Shown: one piece after another, positions 42,472 through 50,621 of the stretch
Layout: each line of letters starts with the position of its first letter
Numbering within the stretch: the first letter of the stretch is position 1
NCBI GenBank assembly: GCA_900755095.1
Contig: CAAEFE010000080.1
Location: 1-64,000 of the forward strand
Source of the DNA: an uncultured Bacteroides sp.
GTDB taxonomy: Bacteria; Bacteroidota; Bacteroidia; Bacteroidales; Bacteroidaceae
Length of the DNA stretch: 64,000 nucleotides
Direction: 5' to 3'
The notes under the pieces: model-generated
What the model saw: the letters and a program-made list of their open reading frames with translations, nothing else
Databases searched by the model: none
What the model was told of the DNA's origin: nothing
Position numbers and translations under genes: made by a program

Positions 42472-44049
42472 TTACCTCCCCATTCTCATATCATTGATTT
42501 CACGGTTCATCTCTGCCTCGAAACAACGGATGGCCATATCCCTCGGTGTATCGACCCCCAGCTTGATGTACGGGCGTGGCGGACCGCCGAAACACTCGCC
42601 GTAGAACTCCGGGGCATGGCAGTGATGGTGGATGCCGTGCGCGACACCCGCCGCGACTACCGTACCTGCGGTGAGGGCGGCAAAGATTTTCGTACCGAGC
42701 CCCCGTTGTGCTTCCGGGCGTGTTTTCATGTCCACTTCGCTGAAAATCTTGGAAAAGAGCTTCATCCGGTGATAATCATCCACAGCAAGGAACTTGTCGT
42801 AATCCCGTTGGGTTATCTCATGGCTGATAGCCTGACCGTCGATAACAGCGGTCATCCTGTATTTCCCCTCGGTTTGTGCCGGTTGAACGGCTATCTGGCT
42901 CACTTCAACTTCCCGCCCGTGCTTCTCTTCCCGATACCATCCCTTGTTTTCATTCAGAAACTGGAGGTCACGCCCGTCCACTGCCGCACCGACATAGCCC
43001 TGTATGGATTCCTCTTGCTGTTGCAGCGAGGTTTCCACCGGCATGAAAGCCTCCTGCTCCTGCCGTTGGCGTTGTTCCAAATCCTGCTGTACTTCGGGAT
43101 GCAGGCCGATAGCGATGCGTTGATCGCTGTTGAGAGCCTCCATCGTCACTTTGTCGGAAAAGTCAGCCCCGATAATGCCGTTCAGCAGTTCCAGACGTTT
43201 TTCTACGGGTTGTTCCTCGATGGGTGCGGCAACCAGTGTCCTCACTTCCTTTTCCGTCAGGTCATAGACCATATCGGCTTGGACGCTTTCCGACTGCACA
43301 GTCAGCGTCCGCCTTTCCGCATCCACGACAAGACCGTGCGAGGCAAGGCACTCCGCCAATTTCTCGTTGGAAAAATAGACCGGAGAGGCTATAAGCTCCT
43401 TGTACGACCGTGCCGGTTCCCCGCTGCGCGGACGGCTGACCATCGGCGTGATGACCGCCTGCAAGTCCTGCAGAACGTCCCGTTGCTGTACGGGTTGCGC
43501 CTGTTGATGCCCCTTGTAATAGAATCCGTAACCGCCCGATTGCAACTCGCCGGGCTTCATGCGCCCGTCGGGACGTTCGGGTACGATGGACGGCCCCGGA
43601 AAGAACAGTTGGCCGCCGACCCTGCGCAGGTGCAAGCCCCACTGGTTGCGTGGCGTCCAGCCGAGGAACGGCGGGGGCATTCCCATCCGTCCCATGCGAC
43701 CGTACTCGCCGATGCCGATGCGGTAGCCGTGCAGCCCCATAGCCACACGCCCGTTGGCATTGCGGGCATGGACGAAGTTCTTGGGCATATAGAAGTCTTT
43801 GCCCACGATGCTCGTGAGCACGTTGTAGGCTTTCTTGTTGGCCGTATTGGTTCCCCAGTCCGTGAGTGCCAACATCTGACGTTCGCTTATCGGATAGACC
43901 AGCAGCGGAGAATTATGCCCCTGCACAATCAGCCGATACCCTGAACCATCAAGCGCAACATGGGCTTGCAGGCCGTTACGCATCAGCATATTGCGCATTT
44001 CGGGCTGCAAGTCCATCTGCCGGGGATTGGTATTCGTTCGTATCGCCAT
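42472..44049 (-). CDS. Transfer-operon protein with DUF3945-like repeats, 525 aa
   Basis: Start chosen at the ATG at 44049 (MAIRTNTNPRQMDLQPEMRNMLMRNG). It has several modules typical of the mixed DUF3945/DUF4099 proteins of Bacteroidetes elements: VHARNANGRVAMGLHGYRIG, DGRDLQFLNENKGWYREEKHGREVEVSQIAVQ, then KYRMTAVIDGQAISHEITQRDYDKFLAVDDYHRMKLFSKIF, the last being the most conserved. A Gly/His-rich stretch (about 455-490) and a short helix end it. Function unknown; probably single-strand DNA handling or relaxosome support. Confidence 0.6.
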   Translation of the reverse strand: MAIRTNTNPRQMDLQPEMRNMLMRNGLQAHVALDGSGYRLIVQGHNSPLLVYPISERQMLALTDWGTNTANKKAYNVLTSIVGKDFYMPKNFVHARNANGRVAMGLHGYRIGIGEYGRMGRMGMPPPFLGWTPRNQWGLHLRRVGGQLFFPGPSIVPERPDGRMKPGELQSGGYGFYYKGHQQAQPVQQRDVLQDLQAVITPMVSRPRSGEPARSYKELIASPVYFSNEKLAECLASHGLVVDAERRTLTVQSESVQADMVYDLTEKEVRTLVAAPIEEQPVEKRLELLNGIIGADFSDKVTMEALNSDQRIAIGLHPEVQQDLEQRQRQEQEAFMPVETSLQQQEESIQGYVGAAVDGRDLQFLNENKGWYREEKHGREVEVSQIAVQPAQTEGKYRMTAVIDGQAISHEITQRDYDKFLAVDDYHRMKLFSKIFSEVDMKTRPEAQRGLGTKIFAALTAGTVVAAGVAHGIHHHCHAPEFYGECFGGPPRPYIKLGVDTPRDMAIRCFEAEMNREINDMRMGR

Positions 44050-44065
44050 AGTCGGATTGTTTTCG

Positions 44066-44290
44066 TTATGCGTCGCCGCGTTCCATTGCTGCCTCCAGCT
44101 GTTCGTCCTTGAAGCGGACAAACTCGGCAGCGGATTCGTTGCCGACAGCAAGCCCCTTTTCCTCGCAGTAACGGGCGTATTCCTCCTGCCAGTCGGCGGA
44201 GAAATGATTGACGTAATCGAGCCAGCCGTATTCGCCGCTCTGCATCTTCCCGACAAGTACCTCTTCGGGATAATATTCGTTTTGTGCCAT
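44066..44290 (-). CDS. Small acidic protein, 74 aa, unknown function
   Basis: MAQNEYYPEEVLVGKMQSGEYGWLDYVNHFS... with strongly acidic and aromatic helical content. It lies 20 bases after the DUF4099-like gene and 16 bases before the next. Members of this sort are seen in Bacteroidetes transfer operons, but I know no function. Confidence 0.6.
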   Translation of the reverse strand: MAQNEYYPEEVLVGKMQSGEYGWLDYVNHFSADWQEEYARYCEEKGLAVGNESAAEFVRFKDEQLEAAMERGDA

Positions 44291-44310
44291 AATCTACGGA
44301 TTGATTGTTT

Positions 44311-45069
44311 TTACTTGTGGAGGGCTGCCGCACGGTTGCGTTCGCCGCTCTTCTTCTGTTCGTTCCACAACTCCTCGGTGTAGTCCTCTTCCGAAACGTA
44401 GTCAAGGTTGCCGTCATCGTCCATGATCCAGCAACCGTAGCACCCGAAGGTGTATTTGTCCCACTCGCGCTTGGGCTGGTTGCGCCATTGCTGCGCGTCG
44501 CCCGAACAGAAGCGGATGCCGGTCTTGGCATGAAGGTCTATGCCCACTGTAGCAGACTCGCCGTCCACGACGACCGTCAGCGGCTCGCCGTGCTGCATCC
44601 CGTTTACCTCCACCGCACCGAGGCGCATGACCTCGGCCAGCACTTTCAGGTTGCGTGCGATGATGGGCGTGGGGACATACATCACCTGTTTCGTCTCGGT
44701 GTCAATCTGCACGAAAGCCTTGCTGCTCCGGCCGTCCGCCATTTCCACGTCGGCGACAATCGCCTTGCCGTCGAGCAACTGTTTCTGCTGCGCTTCGTCA
44801 TACCGTTCCAACGGAGAGGATTTCAGTGCCGGATAGAAGACCACATCCACCTGACCGTTGTCCATGCGGATAAAGGCAAAGCGGCTACGGCTCTCTATTT
44901 GCCCGCCATGCTCGTCCGTGACACGCACGGGAAGCACGGGAGAATGCCGACCATCGCAGATGTCGTCCAACACACGCATCGGCAAATCCTCAATCATCTC
45001 CCGTGTGAGACCGAATCGTTCCAGTGTCGGAAAAGGTAATTCATCAAATTCAATCTGAACTTTTTTCAT
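44311..45069 (-). CDS. DUF4099-like first protein of the transfer operon, 252 aa
   Basis: The N-terminal segment (PFPTLERFGLTREMIEDLPMRVLDDICDGRHSPVLPVRV) is the conserved start of DUF4099/DUF3945 proteins. A beta-rich middle follows (SRFAFIRMDNGQVDVVFYPALKS, AIVADVEMADGRSSKAFVQIDTETKQVMYVP), then a C-terminal Cys/Trp-rich end (WDKYTFGCYGCWIMDDDGNLDYVSEEDY). The role is unknown; related proteins occur next to topoisomerase and primase genes. The ATG at 45069 has the ATAGTATGAAAA context shared with 4472 and is preceded by a good promoter. Confidence 0.65.
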   Translation of the reverse strand: MKKVQIEFDELPFPTLERFGLTREMIEDLPMRVLDDICDGRHSPVLPVRVTDEHGGQIESRSRFAFIRMDNGQVDVVFYPALKSSPLERYDEAQQKQLLDGKAIVADVEMADGRSSKAFVQIDTETKQVMYVPTPIIARNLKVLAEVMRLGAVEVNGMQHGEPLTVVVDGESATVGIDLHAKTGIRFCSGDAQQWRNQPKREWDKYTFGCYGCWIMDDDGNLDYVSEEDYTEELWNEQKKSGERNRAAALHK

Positions 45070-45099
45070 ACTATATTCATATTATAAAATTGTACTATA

Positions 45100-45132
45100 C
45101 AAAGATAGAGACATCTTATTATGACGGACAAA
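45100..45132 (-). promoter_or_regulatory. Promoter of the transfer operon
   Basis: On the minus strand the -7 box TATCTTTG (45107-45100) and -33 TTTG (45132-45129) are separated by 21 bases, a full Bacteroides promoter. TAGTAC (45097-45092) lies directly downstream of the -7 box, near the transcription start. It should drive the genes from 45069 down to 29138. Confidence 0.7.
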
Positions 45133-45175
45133 AATACAGCTATATAAATGGTTATAATATGCTGTTTTTATCTTC

Positions 45176-45209
45176 ATTAGTACGATTATTCAATTCAAAT
45201 CGTACTAAT
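45176..45209. repeat. Perfect 12-bp inverted repeat upstream of the transfer operon
   Basis: ATTAGTACGATT / AATCGTACTAAT with a 10-base spacer. It lies about 45 bases upstream of the -33 box, between divergent genes; likely an operator. It contains the TAGTAC core also found at 4453 and 56413. Confidence 0.65.
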
Positions 45210-45288
45210 AGACGCAAAATATCAAACCAATACAAGAAATGACGGCTGTTTGTTTCCGACATGAAAACTCCCGTTATAACTTTGCCGA

Positions 45289-45942
45289 ATGAGAAAAATT
45301 TTACTGATAGCAATATCGGGTGTTTCATTCTGCACGATGCCCGCTCAGGCGCAGTTCAACACGATTGCCAAGACACCAGAAAGATACAAGGTAGAAGCCT
45401 TGCAGGAGGGTATGAAAAAGCCGGAGCCGACACCCGAAAGCATGGCTCCTGTACAGGAGACTTCGACAAAACCTGCCGATGAAAGTAAGAAGTTGTGGAT
45501 TGACCGTTATCTCAGTGTGTCTTATCCATTGCAGCGCATCAGAATTACATCACCATACGGCTACCGGAAAGACCCGTTTACCGGAAAGAGGAAGTTTCAC
45601 GGCGGTATCGACCTGCACGCACGGGGCGAGCAGGTATTGGCCATGATGGAGGGGGTGGTCGTCAAAGTGGGACAGGACAAGACGTCCGGCAAGTATGTGA
45701 CCCTGCGGCACGGAAATTACACCGTCAGCTATTGCCACCTTTCACGGGTGCTGACCGCCAAGGGTACGGTAGTCCGTCCCCGTGATGCCGTCGGTATTAC
45801 CGGCTCGACCGGACGAAGTACAGGCGAGCACTTGCACATAACCTGCAAGCTAAATGGCAAGAGTGTCGATCCGTCGGTCGTTTTCGATTACATCCGGACT
45901 ACACAGCAGGAGTGCATTTCAGCTTTGAGCAGACTGTTGTAA
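45289..45942 (+). CDS. Secreted M23 metallopeptidase
   Basis: 217 residues. Signal peptide (MRKILLIAISGVSFCTMPAQAQ), a Pro/Glu/Lys-rich linker (to about residue 75), then a complete M23 domain (about 80-205) with SPYGYRKDPFTGKRKFHGGIDLHA, SYCHLSRVL and GEHLHITCKLNG; all zinc-binding residues are present. This should cut peptide bridges in peptidoglycan to make room for the mating channel. It faces away from the transfer operon and shares its regulatory region. Confidence 0.88.
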   Translation: MRKILLIAISGVSFCTMPAQAQFNTIAKTPERYKVEALQEGMKKPEPTPESMAPVQETSTKPADESKKLWIDRYLSVSYPLQRIRITSPYGYRKDPFTGKRKFHGGIDLHARGEQVLAMMEGVVVKVGQDKTSGKYVTLRHGNYTVSYCHLSRVLTAKGTVVRPRDAVGITGSTGRSTGEHLHITCKLNGKSVDPSVVFDYIRTTQQECISALSRLL

Positions 45943-46090
45943 GAGTGTTTATGTCGCCAAACGCTAATCGAAAAGAGTGTCATTAGGAGATGTGGTTTTC
46001 GATTAAAACAGGGAACTTTTCATTTTGGAACTTATCGTAATTTTTTATTTGAATGATTGTGAAACCAAGACCGAGTAGGGAGATCGGACT
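45943..46090. other. Intergenic gap between convergent genes
   Basis: 148 bases, AT-rich, no gene. A weak repeat of TTCGATTA/TAATCGAA occurs (45965-46004). No clear terminator is seen. Confidence 0.4.
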
Positions 46091-46609
46091 CTAACGGTCT
46101 ATCCCGTTGCGGGAGAGGACGCCTTCCGTGTAATAATGTTTGACTTCTCGCATCTCCGTGACCAAGTCGGCTATGTCGATCAATTCTGCCGGAGCGTACC
46201 GTCCCGTGATTACCAACTCTGTCCCGGAATGTCGTCGAGAAATCGCCGTCAATACCTCCTCAATAGAAAGCAACTCGTAATACAGGGCAATGGTTAGTTC
46301 ATCGAGCACGACCAGATTATACTCTCCCGAAGCGAGAATTTGTTTGCAGCTTTCCAATCCCGCATAAGCTGCGTCAATATCTTCTTGTGCCGGCTTCTTT
46401 TCAATAAAGCACCCCCGACCGAATTGCTGGATGCGGACGTTGTTAAACAGATGTTCGATCTTGGTTTCATTATATTTCATGTTCTTTACGAATTGTCCGA
46501 TGAAGACGCTTCCTCCGGCACACAAAACTCGAATGGCAAGCCCAAATGCGGCCGTTGTCTTTCCTTTCCCGTTGCCAGTATAGACATGTATATATCCTTT
46601 GTTTTCCAT
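46091..46609 (-). CDS. cobO: Cob(I)yrinic acid a,c-diamide adenosyltransferase (CobO/BtuR type)
   Basis: 172 residues. Forms the adenosyl-cobalt bond that makes adenosylcobalamin. The P-loop GNGKGKTTAAFGLAIR is at residues 13-28, followed by the family segments GGSVFIGQFVKN, FGRGCFIE, LVVLDELTIALYYELLS and VITGRYAPAELIDIADLVTEM. Length normal for the family. It belongs functionally with the B12 uptake operon but sits 19 kb away from it, behind an AbiE module. It has no riboswitch of its own that I can see. Confidence 0.93.
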   Translation of the reverse strand: MENKGYIHVYTGNGKGKTTAAFGLAIRVLCAGGSVFIGQFVKNMKYNETKIEHLFNNVRIQQFGRGCFIEKKPAQEDIDAAYAGLESCKQILASGEYNLVVLDELTIALYYELLSIEEVLTAISRRHSGTELVITGRYAPAELIDIADLVTEMREVKHYYTEGVLSRNGIDR

Positions 46610-46642
46610 ATTGTTGATTTATGATTGCAAATGTAATCCGTG

Positions 46643-47377
46643 TTATGGTTCGGCGGAAAGATGGGCAAAACAATAAGTATAGGTTTGAATCGTGCCATCC
46701 TCAAGCCGGATGTCATAACTTTGGCTAAAGGGAGTTCCCAGTCGGAAAAGTACGGGTGAGGAGAATATCGGTCCGTCGTAGCAGAACGTGTGGTATTCTC
46801 CGTTTTCTCCGTTGTGATCCATTTCCTTGGGGAGAGAGGCAATAAAGTCGGCATCTACCTCGCGACCGATGGCATCCATTCCCAAGCCATCGGCTTGCGT
46901 GGTCACGATGACCGTCTTCAGTCCGGAAGCGAGGTATTGCTGCATGACGATTTCCGAGGAGACTACTCCCCATAACGGCTCCACAACCTCTATTCCGAGT
47001 GGTGCGAGTTGTCGCTCCCTGTAGGCACGGACATCGTGCAAGTAAATATCCCCGAAAATAAAATGGGTTACTCCTTGCTCCTTGAAATGTAGGGCTGCGC
47101 AAGTCATGGCCTCTGCGTAATTTTCAAGGTTCCCCTGGGGTGTGAGATTCACGATATGCAGGGGAATACCTATACTGTCTGCTTGTGCCTGAAGCAAGGG
47201 GAGTGGGATACCGTGCATGCTGGAGCGTTGCGAGTCACGATTGATTGTGGTGAGCAGGGCAACGATGTCGTATAGCTCCGATTGACGAGCTCGCCAAAGG
47301 GCATGCGCGGAGTCTTTTCCCCCGCTCCAGTTGAATACGGCTTTTATCTTTTCCATTCGATGTTCGTAAAACTTCAT
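46643..47377 (-). CDS. PP-loop ATPase of the diphthine-ammonia-ligase-like (Dph6/MJ0570) group
   Basis: 244 residues. PP-loop AVFNWSGGKDSAHALWRA (about 11-28) and the characteristic HGIPLPLLQAQADSIGIPLHIVNL, GVTHFIFGDIYLHDVRAYRERQL and GENGEYHTFCYDGPIF segments. Related archaeal/eukaryotic enzymes amidate diphthamide; in bacteria the same family often lies beside B12 genes, where the role is unknown. The first ATG (47377) overlaps the AbiEii stop as ATGA; a second ATG at 47356 is equally possible. It lies 33 bases before cobO in the same operon. Confidence 0.82.
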   Translation of the reverse strand: MKFYEHRMEKIKAVFNWSGGKDSAHALWRARQSELYDIVALLTTINRDSQRSSMHGIPLPLLQAQADSIGIPLHIVNLTPQGNLENYAEAMTCAALHFKEQGVTHFIFGDIYLHDVRAYRERQLAPLGIEVVEPLWGVVSSEIVMQQYLASGLKTVIVTTQADGLGMDAIGREVDADFIASLPKEMDHNGENGEYHTFCYDGPIFSSPVLFRLGTPFSQSYDIRLEDGTIQTYTYCFAHLSAEP

Positions 47378-48447
47378 GCTTCCAATAACTCACTCGTTTT
47401 TGCCCAATAGTAGTAGGCTTCCGGTAGGTTGCTTCTCAGCTTATTCAGTTTGTTGGGCAGCGAAGGTCGGATGACCATATCCTTTATATCGGCAGGGTTG
47501 TTGGAATAAGATTCTATTTCATTGATTCCCTTTTCAATTAACGTGGCTAAATAAGCCGCTCTTGCTGCATCAATAATGGCATGGTCTATCAGATAACGCT
47601 GCTTGTACATGAATGATTTGACACGGATGATTCCGTCTTGTATCAGGTCGAAGTCTCCTTCTCCGGCTTTTCCCCGTGTGGAGATACAAAGTGCCGTTTG
47701 GCGGATGTCATTGAAAACTTGCCCTATGTCCGTTCCGAAAGACCGGTATGAAAGTTCGACCACCGCAATCTTACGGAACGCTTCTTTGGTAATCTGCAGG
47801 TCTGAAACATTTTCAAACAGCCGCCCCACATCATAAAGCTGTTTGGCTATCTCCATCGAACAGGACCTTCCATTCCTGTAATAAGGTATTCCAGTTGTGT
47901 TGGGAGCGAAAGCCGTCAGTTTATCGCCCAAAATATCTTCTGCGGACGGGACTGTTACCATCAATGGTTTTCCTTCCAACCGTATGAACGGGCAGTTGAT
48001 AGCTATTTGTTGGGTACGGAAATAATGAATGTCCTCGTAGAGTACATCCAGCAGGATATAGGATTGTGCATCGGTGTCATTTCGGTATGCAATCTGATAG
48101 AAAAACTTGGAATGGCTCTTGGGAATATCCGCATCATCCCGTTGCTTGCGTTCCACAAGTTCCAGATTGATGAAGCCGAAATCGGCAAATGATTTCAGAT
48201 AGTCTTCAATGTTGGTTCCAGGGGGACAGATAAGATCAATGTCGATTGACAGACGATGAGCAGATTTCCCAAGTATGAGCATAAGTGCCGTTCCTCCCTT
48301 AAAAACCAGTGGACACCCGGCTTTAACCAGCATTTCAAGCAGGGACAGGGCACGGATTACTTTCTCTATCAGATTTTTATCATTATAGTGCAATTCGGAT
48401 GAAACCTGTTCGATCCATTCTGCCGTAAAACACTCCTTCTTTATCAT
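47374..48447 (-). CDS. AbiEii/AbiGii-type nucleotidyltransferase toxin
   Basis: 357 residues. Nucleotidyltransferase core GGTALMLILGKSAHRLSIDIDL (about 49-70), with the GGT...S..DID pattern of the type IV toxin family, then SAEDILGDKLTAF and the SLRQ-type helices. AbiEii toxins block cell growth, and the AbiEi partner prevents this. The gene overlaps AbiEi upstream by four bases and the PP-loop gene downstream by four bases. It probably stabilises the element and may act against phage. Confidence 0.88.
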   Translation of the reverse strand: MIKKECFTAEWIEQVSSELHYNDKNLIEKVIRALSLLEMLVKAGCPLVFKGGTALMLILGKSAHRLSIDIDLICPPGTNIEDYLKSFADFGFINLELVERKQRDDADIPKSHSKFFYQIAYRNDTDAQSYILLDVLYEDIHYFRTQQIAINCPFIRLEGKPLMVTVPSAEDILGDKLTAFAPNTTGIPYYRNGRSCSMEIAKQLYDVGRLFENVSDLQITKEAFRKIAVVELSYRSFGTDIGQVFNDIRQTALCISTRGKAGEGDFDLIQDGIIRVKSFMYKQRYLIDHAIIDAARAAYLATLIEKGINEIESYSNNPADIKDMVIRPSLPNKLNKLRSNLPEAYYYWAKTSELLEA

Positions 48448-49166
48448 TTTATGTTCAGATTTTCTAATATGGACAATATTTCTTCTTTTGCCTTACGTCT
48501 GCCGGCATACCTGAATAGCCGATTTCGATTGACAGCGTACAGATTAAAGGCATTTTCAAAGATATGCTCGCTTTCACTGCCTTGTAGGTAGAAGAAATCC
48601 GCATCCCTCAATATATCCACCAACAGCTTTTCCAGTGTAGGCATCGGTACATCTGATACTTTCTGCAAAGGAGCTTCCGAGACCAAATTTTTCACAAAAA
48701 AGACACGGCTGTCCATATCTACATATCGGTAAATCATATCTTTGTCCGGTCGCAGATAGACGTCACGGTTCCCGTCTTTCAAAAAGTTGAAAACCGTTTC
48801 TGCCGAATCCCTGTCTGTTTCCACATAGACAACACGGTTGGAAGAAAGGTGATGCTGCAAGGTTGCGATAATATCCCCCTGATAGACGCAGAACTTCGCA
48901 AATGGGAAATTGACCAGCAACGAATCGTAAATTTCTCTTACTTCACCTATGAGTTTAGGAACAAAGGACTGTTTCATGACTTTAGCATACATTCCGCGTC
49001 CGGTTCTGACCAATGCATTTTCATTCACGAGCTTGAACAGATACCATGACAAGGAAGACTTGCTTATGCCAACCTTTTCGTGAAGATAGGCAAACAAGTC
49101 ATCCATGCTGAAATCACGGTGTACTTCAGCGTATTCAAGTATGGATGTCGTTGTTTTGTTACTCAT
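48444..49166 (-). CDS. AbiEi-type antitoxin (winged-helix regulator)
   Basis: 240 residues from the ATG at 49166 (MSNKTTTSILEYAEVHRDFSMDDLFAYLHEKVGISKSSLSWYLFKL). The N-terminal winged helix is followed by a larger antitoxin domain (VYVETDRDSAETVFNFLKDGNRDVYLRPDKDM). Family members bind inverted repeats in their own promoter, and two fine 40-bp palindromes lie just upstream here. It is translated ahead of the toxin with a four-base overlap. Confidence 0.87.
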   Translation of the reverse strand: MSNKTTTSILEYAEVHRDFSMDDLFAYLHEKVGISKSSLSWYLFKLVNENALVRTGRGMYAKVMKQSFVPKLIGEVREIYDSLLVNFPFAKFCVYQGDIIATLQHHLSSNRVVYVETDRDSAETVFNFLKDGNRDVYLRPDKDMIYRYVDMDSRVFFVKNLVSEAPLQKVSDVPMPTLEKLLVDILRDADFFYLQGSESEHIFENAFNLYAVNRNRLFRYAGRRKAKEEILSILENLNIK

Positions 49167-49196
49167 ATTATATCCTGTTTTTGCCTGCAAATATAG

Positions 49197-49236
49197 CAAA
49201 TTTTCGGCACTATTTCTGAATAGTGCCGAAAATTTG
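49197..49236. promoter_or_regulatory. Perfect palindrome, likely AbiEi operator 1
   Basis: 18-bp arms CAAATTTTCGGCACTATT and the exact complement, with a four-base loop. It lies 30 bases upstream of abiEi and shares CGGCACTA with operator 2. Confidence 0.75.
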
Positions 49237-49283
49237 TATTTATTTAAAACAATCTATATGTAAATAACCTTTTGTCATCATCT

Positions 49284-49325
49284 ACTAAATATCGGCACTA
49301 AATTAAAATTGTGCCGATATTTAGT
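49284..49325. promoter_or_regulatory. Palindrome, likely AbiEi operator 2
   Basis: 15-bp arms ACTAAATATCGGCAC / GTGCCGATATTTAGT with a 12-base spacer. Same CGGCAC core as operator 1. Confidence 0.75.
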
Positions 49326-49574
49326 GATTGTTCAATATTGTACAATGACAATTTACCAAATCGTATTTTCCTGTTTTATTGTTGTCACATCTCGTTTATC
49401 GGCAGGTCATTCTTTACTCTTTTCGTCGGCGAATGTAGGACGAAGCGCATAATCGCCAAGCCGCATTGCATTCGGATGACGAAAACAGACTGTTGCACGG
49501 TCGGTTTTCTATCCGGGTTTGGCTTATGATGCCACAGCTTCATCCTCTGGCTGCCTCAAAAAGCTGAAAACAAA
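49326..49574. other. Non-coding region ahead of the 49647 gene
   Basis: No supported gene. First half AT-rich, second half more G+C-rich and similar in texture to the other leaders. No clear -7/-33 pair found. Confidence 0.4.
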
Positions 49575-49609
49575 CCTGCACGGCAAACGAAAGCAGGGAA
49601 AAATAAAAA
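49575..49609 (+). promoter_or_regulatory. Hairpin + GGGAAAAATAAAAA leader element (copy 4 of 7)
   Basis: Stem CCTGC / GCAGG with a loop ending in CGAAA, then GGGAAAAATAAAAATC, 37 bases before the start codon at 49647. Confidence 0.55.
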
Positions 49610-49646
49610 TCAGCATGATAGTTCAACCAATTAAAAGTAAACAAGT

Positions 49647-49871
49647 ATGGTAGAAGAAATTAGACAAGACGGCAGAGTGATATTGTCGAGCGAAGACGGT
49701 TTTTCCGTCCCTATGATTTTCAACAACCTTTGTGGAAAGAATTTCATTGGCAAAGAATACAAGGACTATATCAGGCATATAGCCTTTGAGGAAATGGGAC
49801 TTAAGCCGGGTATCGTGTCCCATTATCGGAACGGTGTTCTATATAAGAACGGCACAATCCCGGAACTTTGA
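49647..49871 (+). CDS. Small accessory protein, 74 aa, unknown function
   Basis: MVEEIRQDGRVILSSEDGFSVPMIFNNLCGKNFIGKEYKDYIRHIAFEEMG and so on; soluble, alpha/beta by pattern, no cysteine motif. It sits in a short operon with the 49929 gene. Family not recognised. Confidence 0.55.
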   Translation: MVEEIRQDGRVILSSEDGFSVPMIFNNLCGKNFIGKEYKDYIRHIAFEEMGLKPGIVSHYRNGVLYKNGTIPEL

Positions 49872-49928
49872 ACAGGTAAACCAAAATAGGAACAGCAAAA
49901 ATCAAAATTTATACAAATTTATACAGAT

Positions 49929-50561
49929 ATGGAAACAACAACAATTCATCCGGCAGAAGCCTATCTACGCAACGAACAAAATCCTACATCCTTATATGTA
50001 AGGATTGCAGGAAAACGCAGACGGCTGTTTATCAACCGCAACGAAAACGTCATCGGCATTATCGCACTCGGAAAACGCAAAAGCGGGTACATCTTCACAG
50101 ATTGGGCAAGCATTGAGAAGATATACTATCCGTCATCCTCTCCCGAAGATGCAGCGGACATAGAAAAGAAACTGGTCTTGAAATACCAGAAACTTGCCCG
50201 GCTTGCCACGCATACGAATGATTGGCTTCGCAAAATCGCTAATGCCGATTTGGATAAATCCCTCTACGAGAACCGCATCACGACCGGCACACGCATCGAC
50301 GGCAAGTGTATCGGACTTGCCACCATCGAGAAGTATTGCGGCAGTTGGGATATGGCTCGTTTCAGAACGGCACTGAAGCAAGGTGAAAAGTTTTCCACCG
50401 GACGCTTCGACTTTTGCGGCTATGACGGTACGCTGTGGTGCGAGCCACGCGAAAATGGCGATATGGCGGCAGGATTCAGCAAAGAGTACCGGAATTGTGG
50501 CAACGGCTACTATTATCTGCTTATCAACGATGAATACATGATAGGCTATGACATAGACTGA
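49929..50561 (+). CDS. Accessory protein, 210 aa, unknown function
   Basis: The N-terminal half has a basic beta stretch (SLYVRIAGKRRRLFINRNENVIGIIALGKRKSGYIFTDW). The C-terminal half is rich in Cys, Trp and Gly (TGRFDFCGYDGTLWCEPREN, YRNCGNGYYYLLINDEYMIGYDID) and could be a small all-beta domain. No signal peptide. Follows the 49647 gene after 57 bases. I do not know a family. Confidence 0.55.
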   Translation: METTTIHPAEAYLRNEQNPTSLYVRIAGKRRRLFINRNENVIGIIALGKRKSGYIFTDWASIEKIYYPSSSPEDAADIEKKLVLKYQKLARLATHTNDWLRKIANADLDKSLYENRITTGTRIDGKCIGLATIEKYCGSWDMARFRTALKQGEKFSTGRFDFCGYDGTLWCEPRENGDMAAGFSKEYRNCGNGYYYLLINDEYMIGYDID

Positions 50562-50575
50562 GTTATATGCAGGGC

Positions 50576-50621
50576 AACGACAAGACCGTATCGGGCAAAG
50601 TCTCGGTACGGTTTGTTGTTC
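50576..50621 (+). terminator. Probable terminator after the 49929 gene
   Basis: Near-complementary arms AACGACAAGACCGTA / TACGGTTTGTTGTT. Strong stem but no long T tail, so it is likely to end transcription with less certainty. Confidence 0.5.

Noticed and set aside
41791-43944. Very long plus-strand frame (over 700 codons) opposite the primase and DUF3945-like genes
   Set aside because: A shadow of G+C-rich coding sequence on the other strand: Leu/Arg/His-rich, no domain, and it covers two real genes with clear motifs.
29138-45069. Assigning CTnDOT-style tra gene names to the transfer operon
   Set aside because: Gene content and order differ from the CTnDOT tra set as I know it (no TraG/VirB4, TraJ, TraK, TraM or TraN recognisable), so names would mislead.
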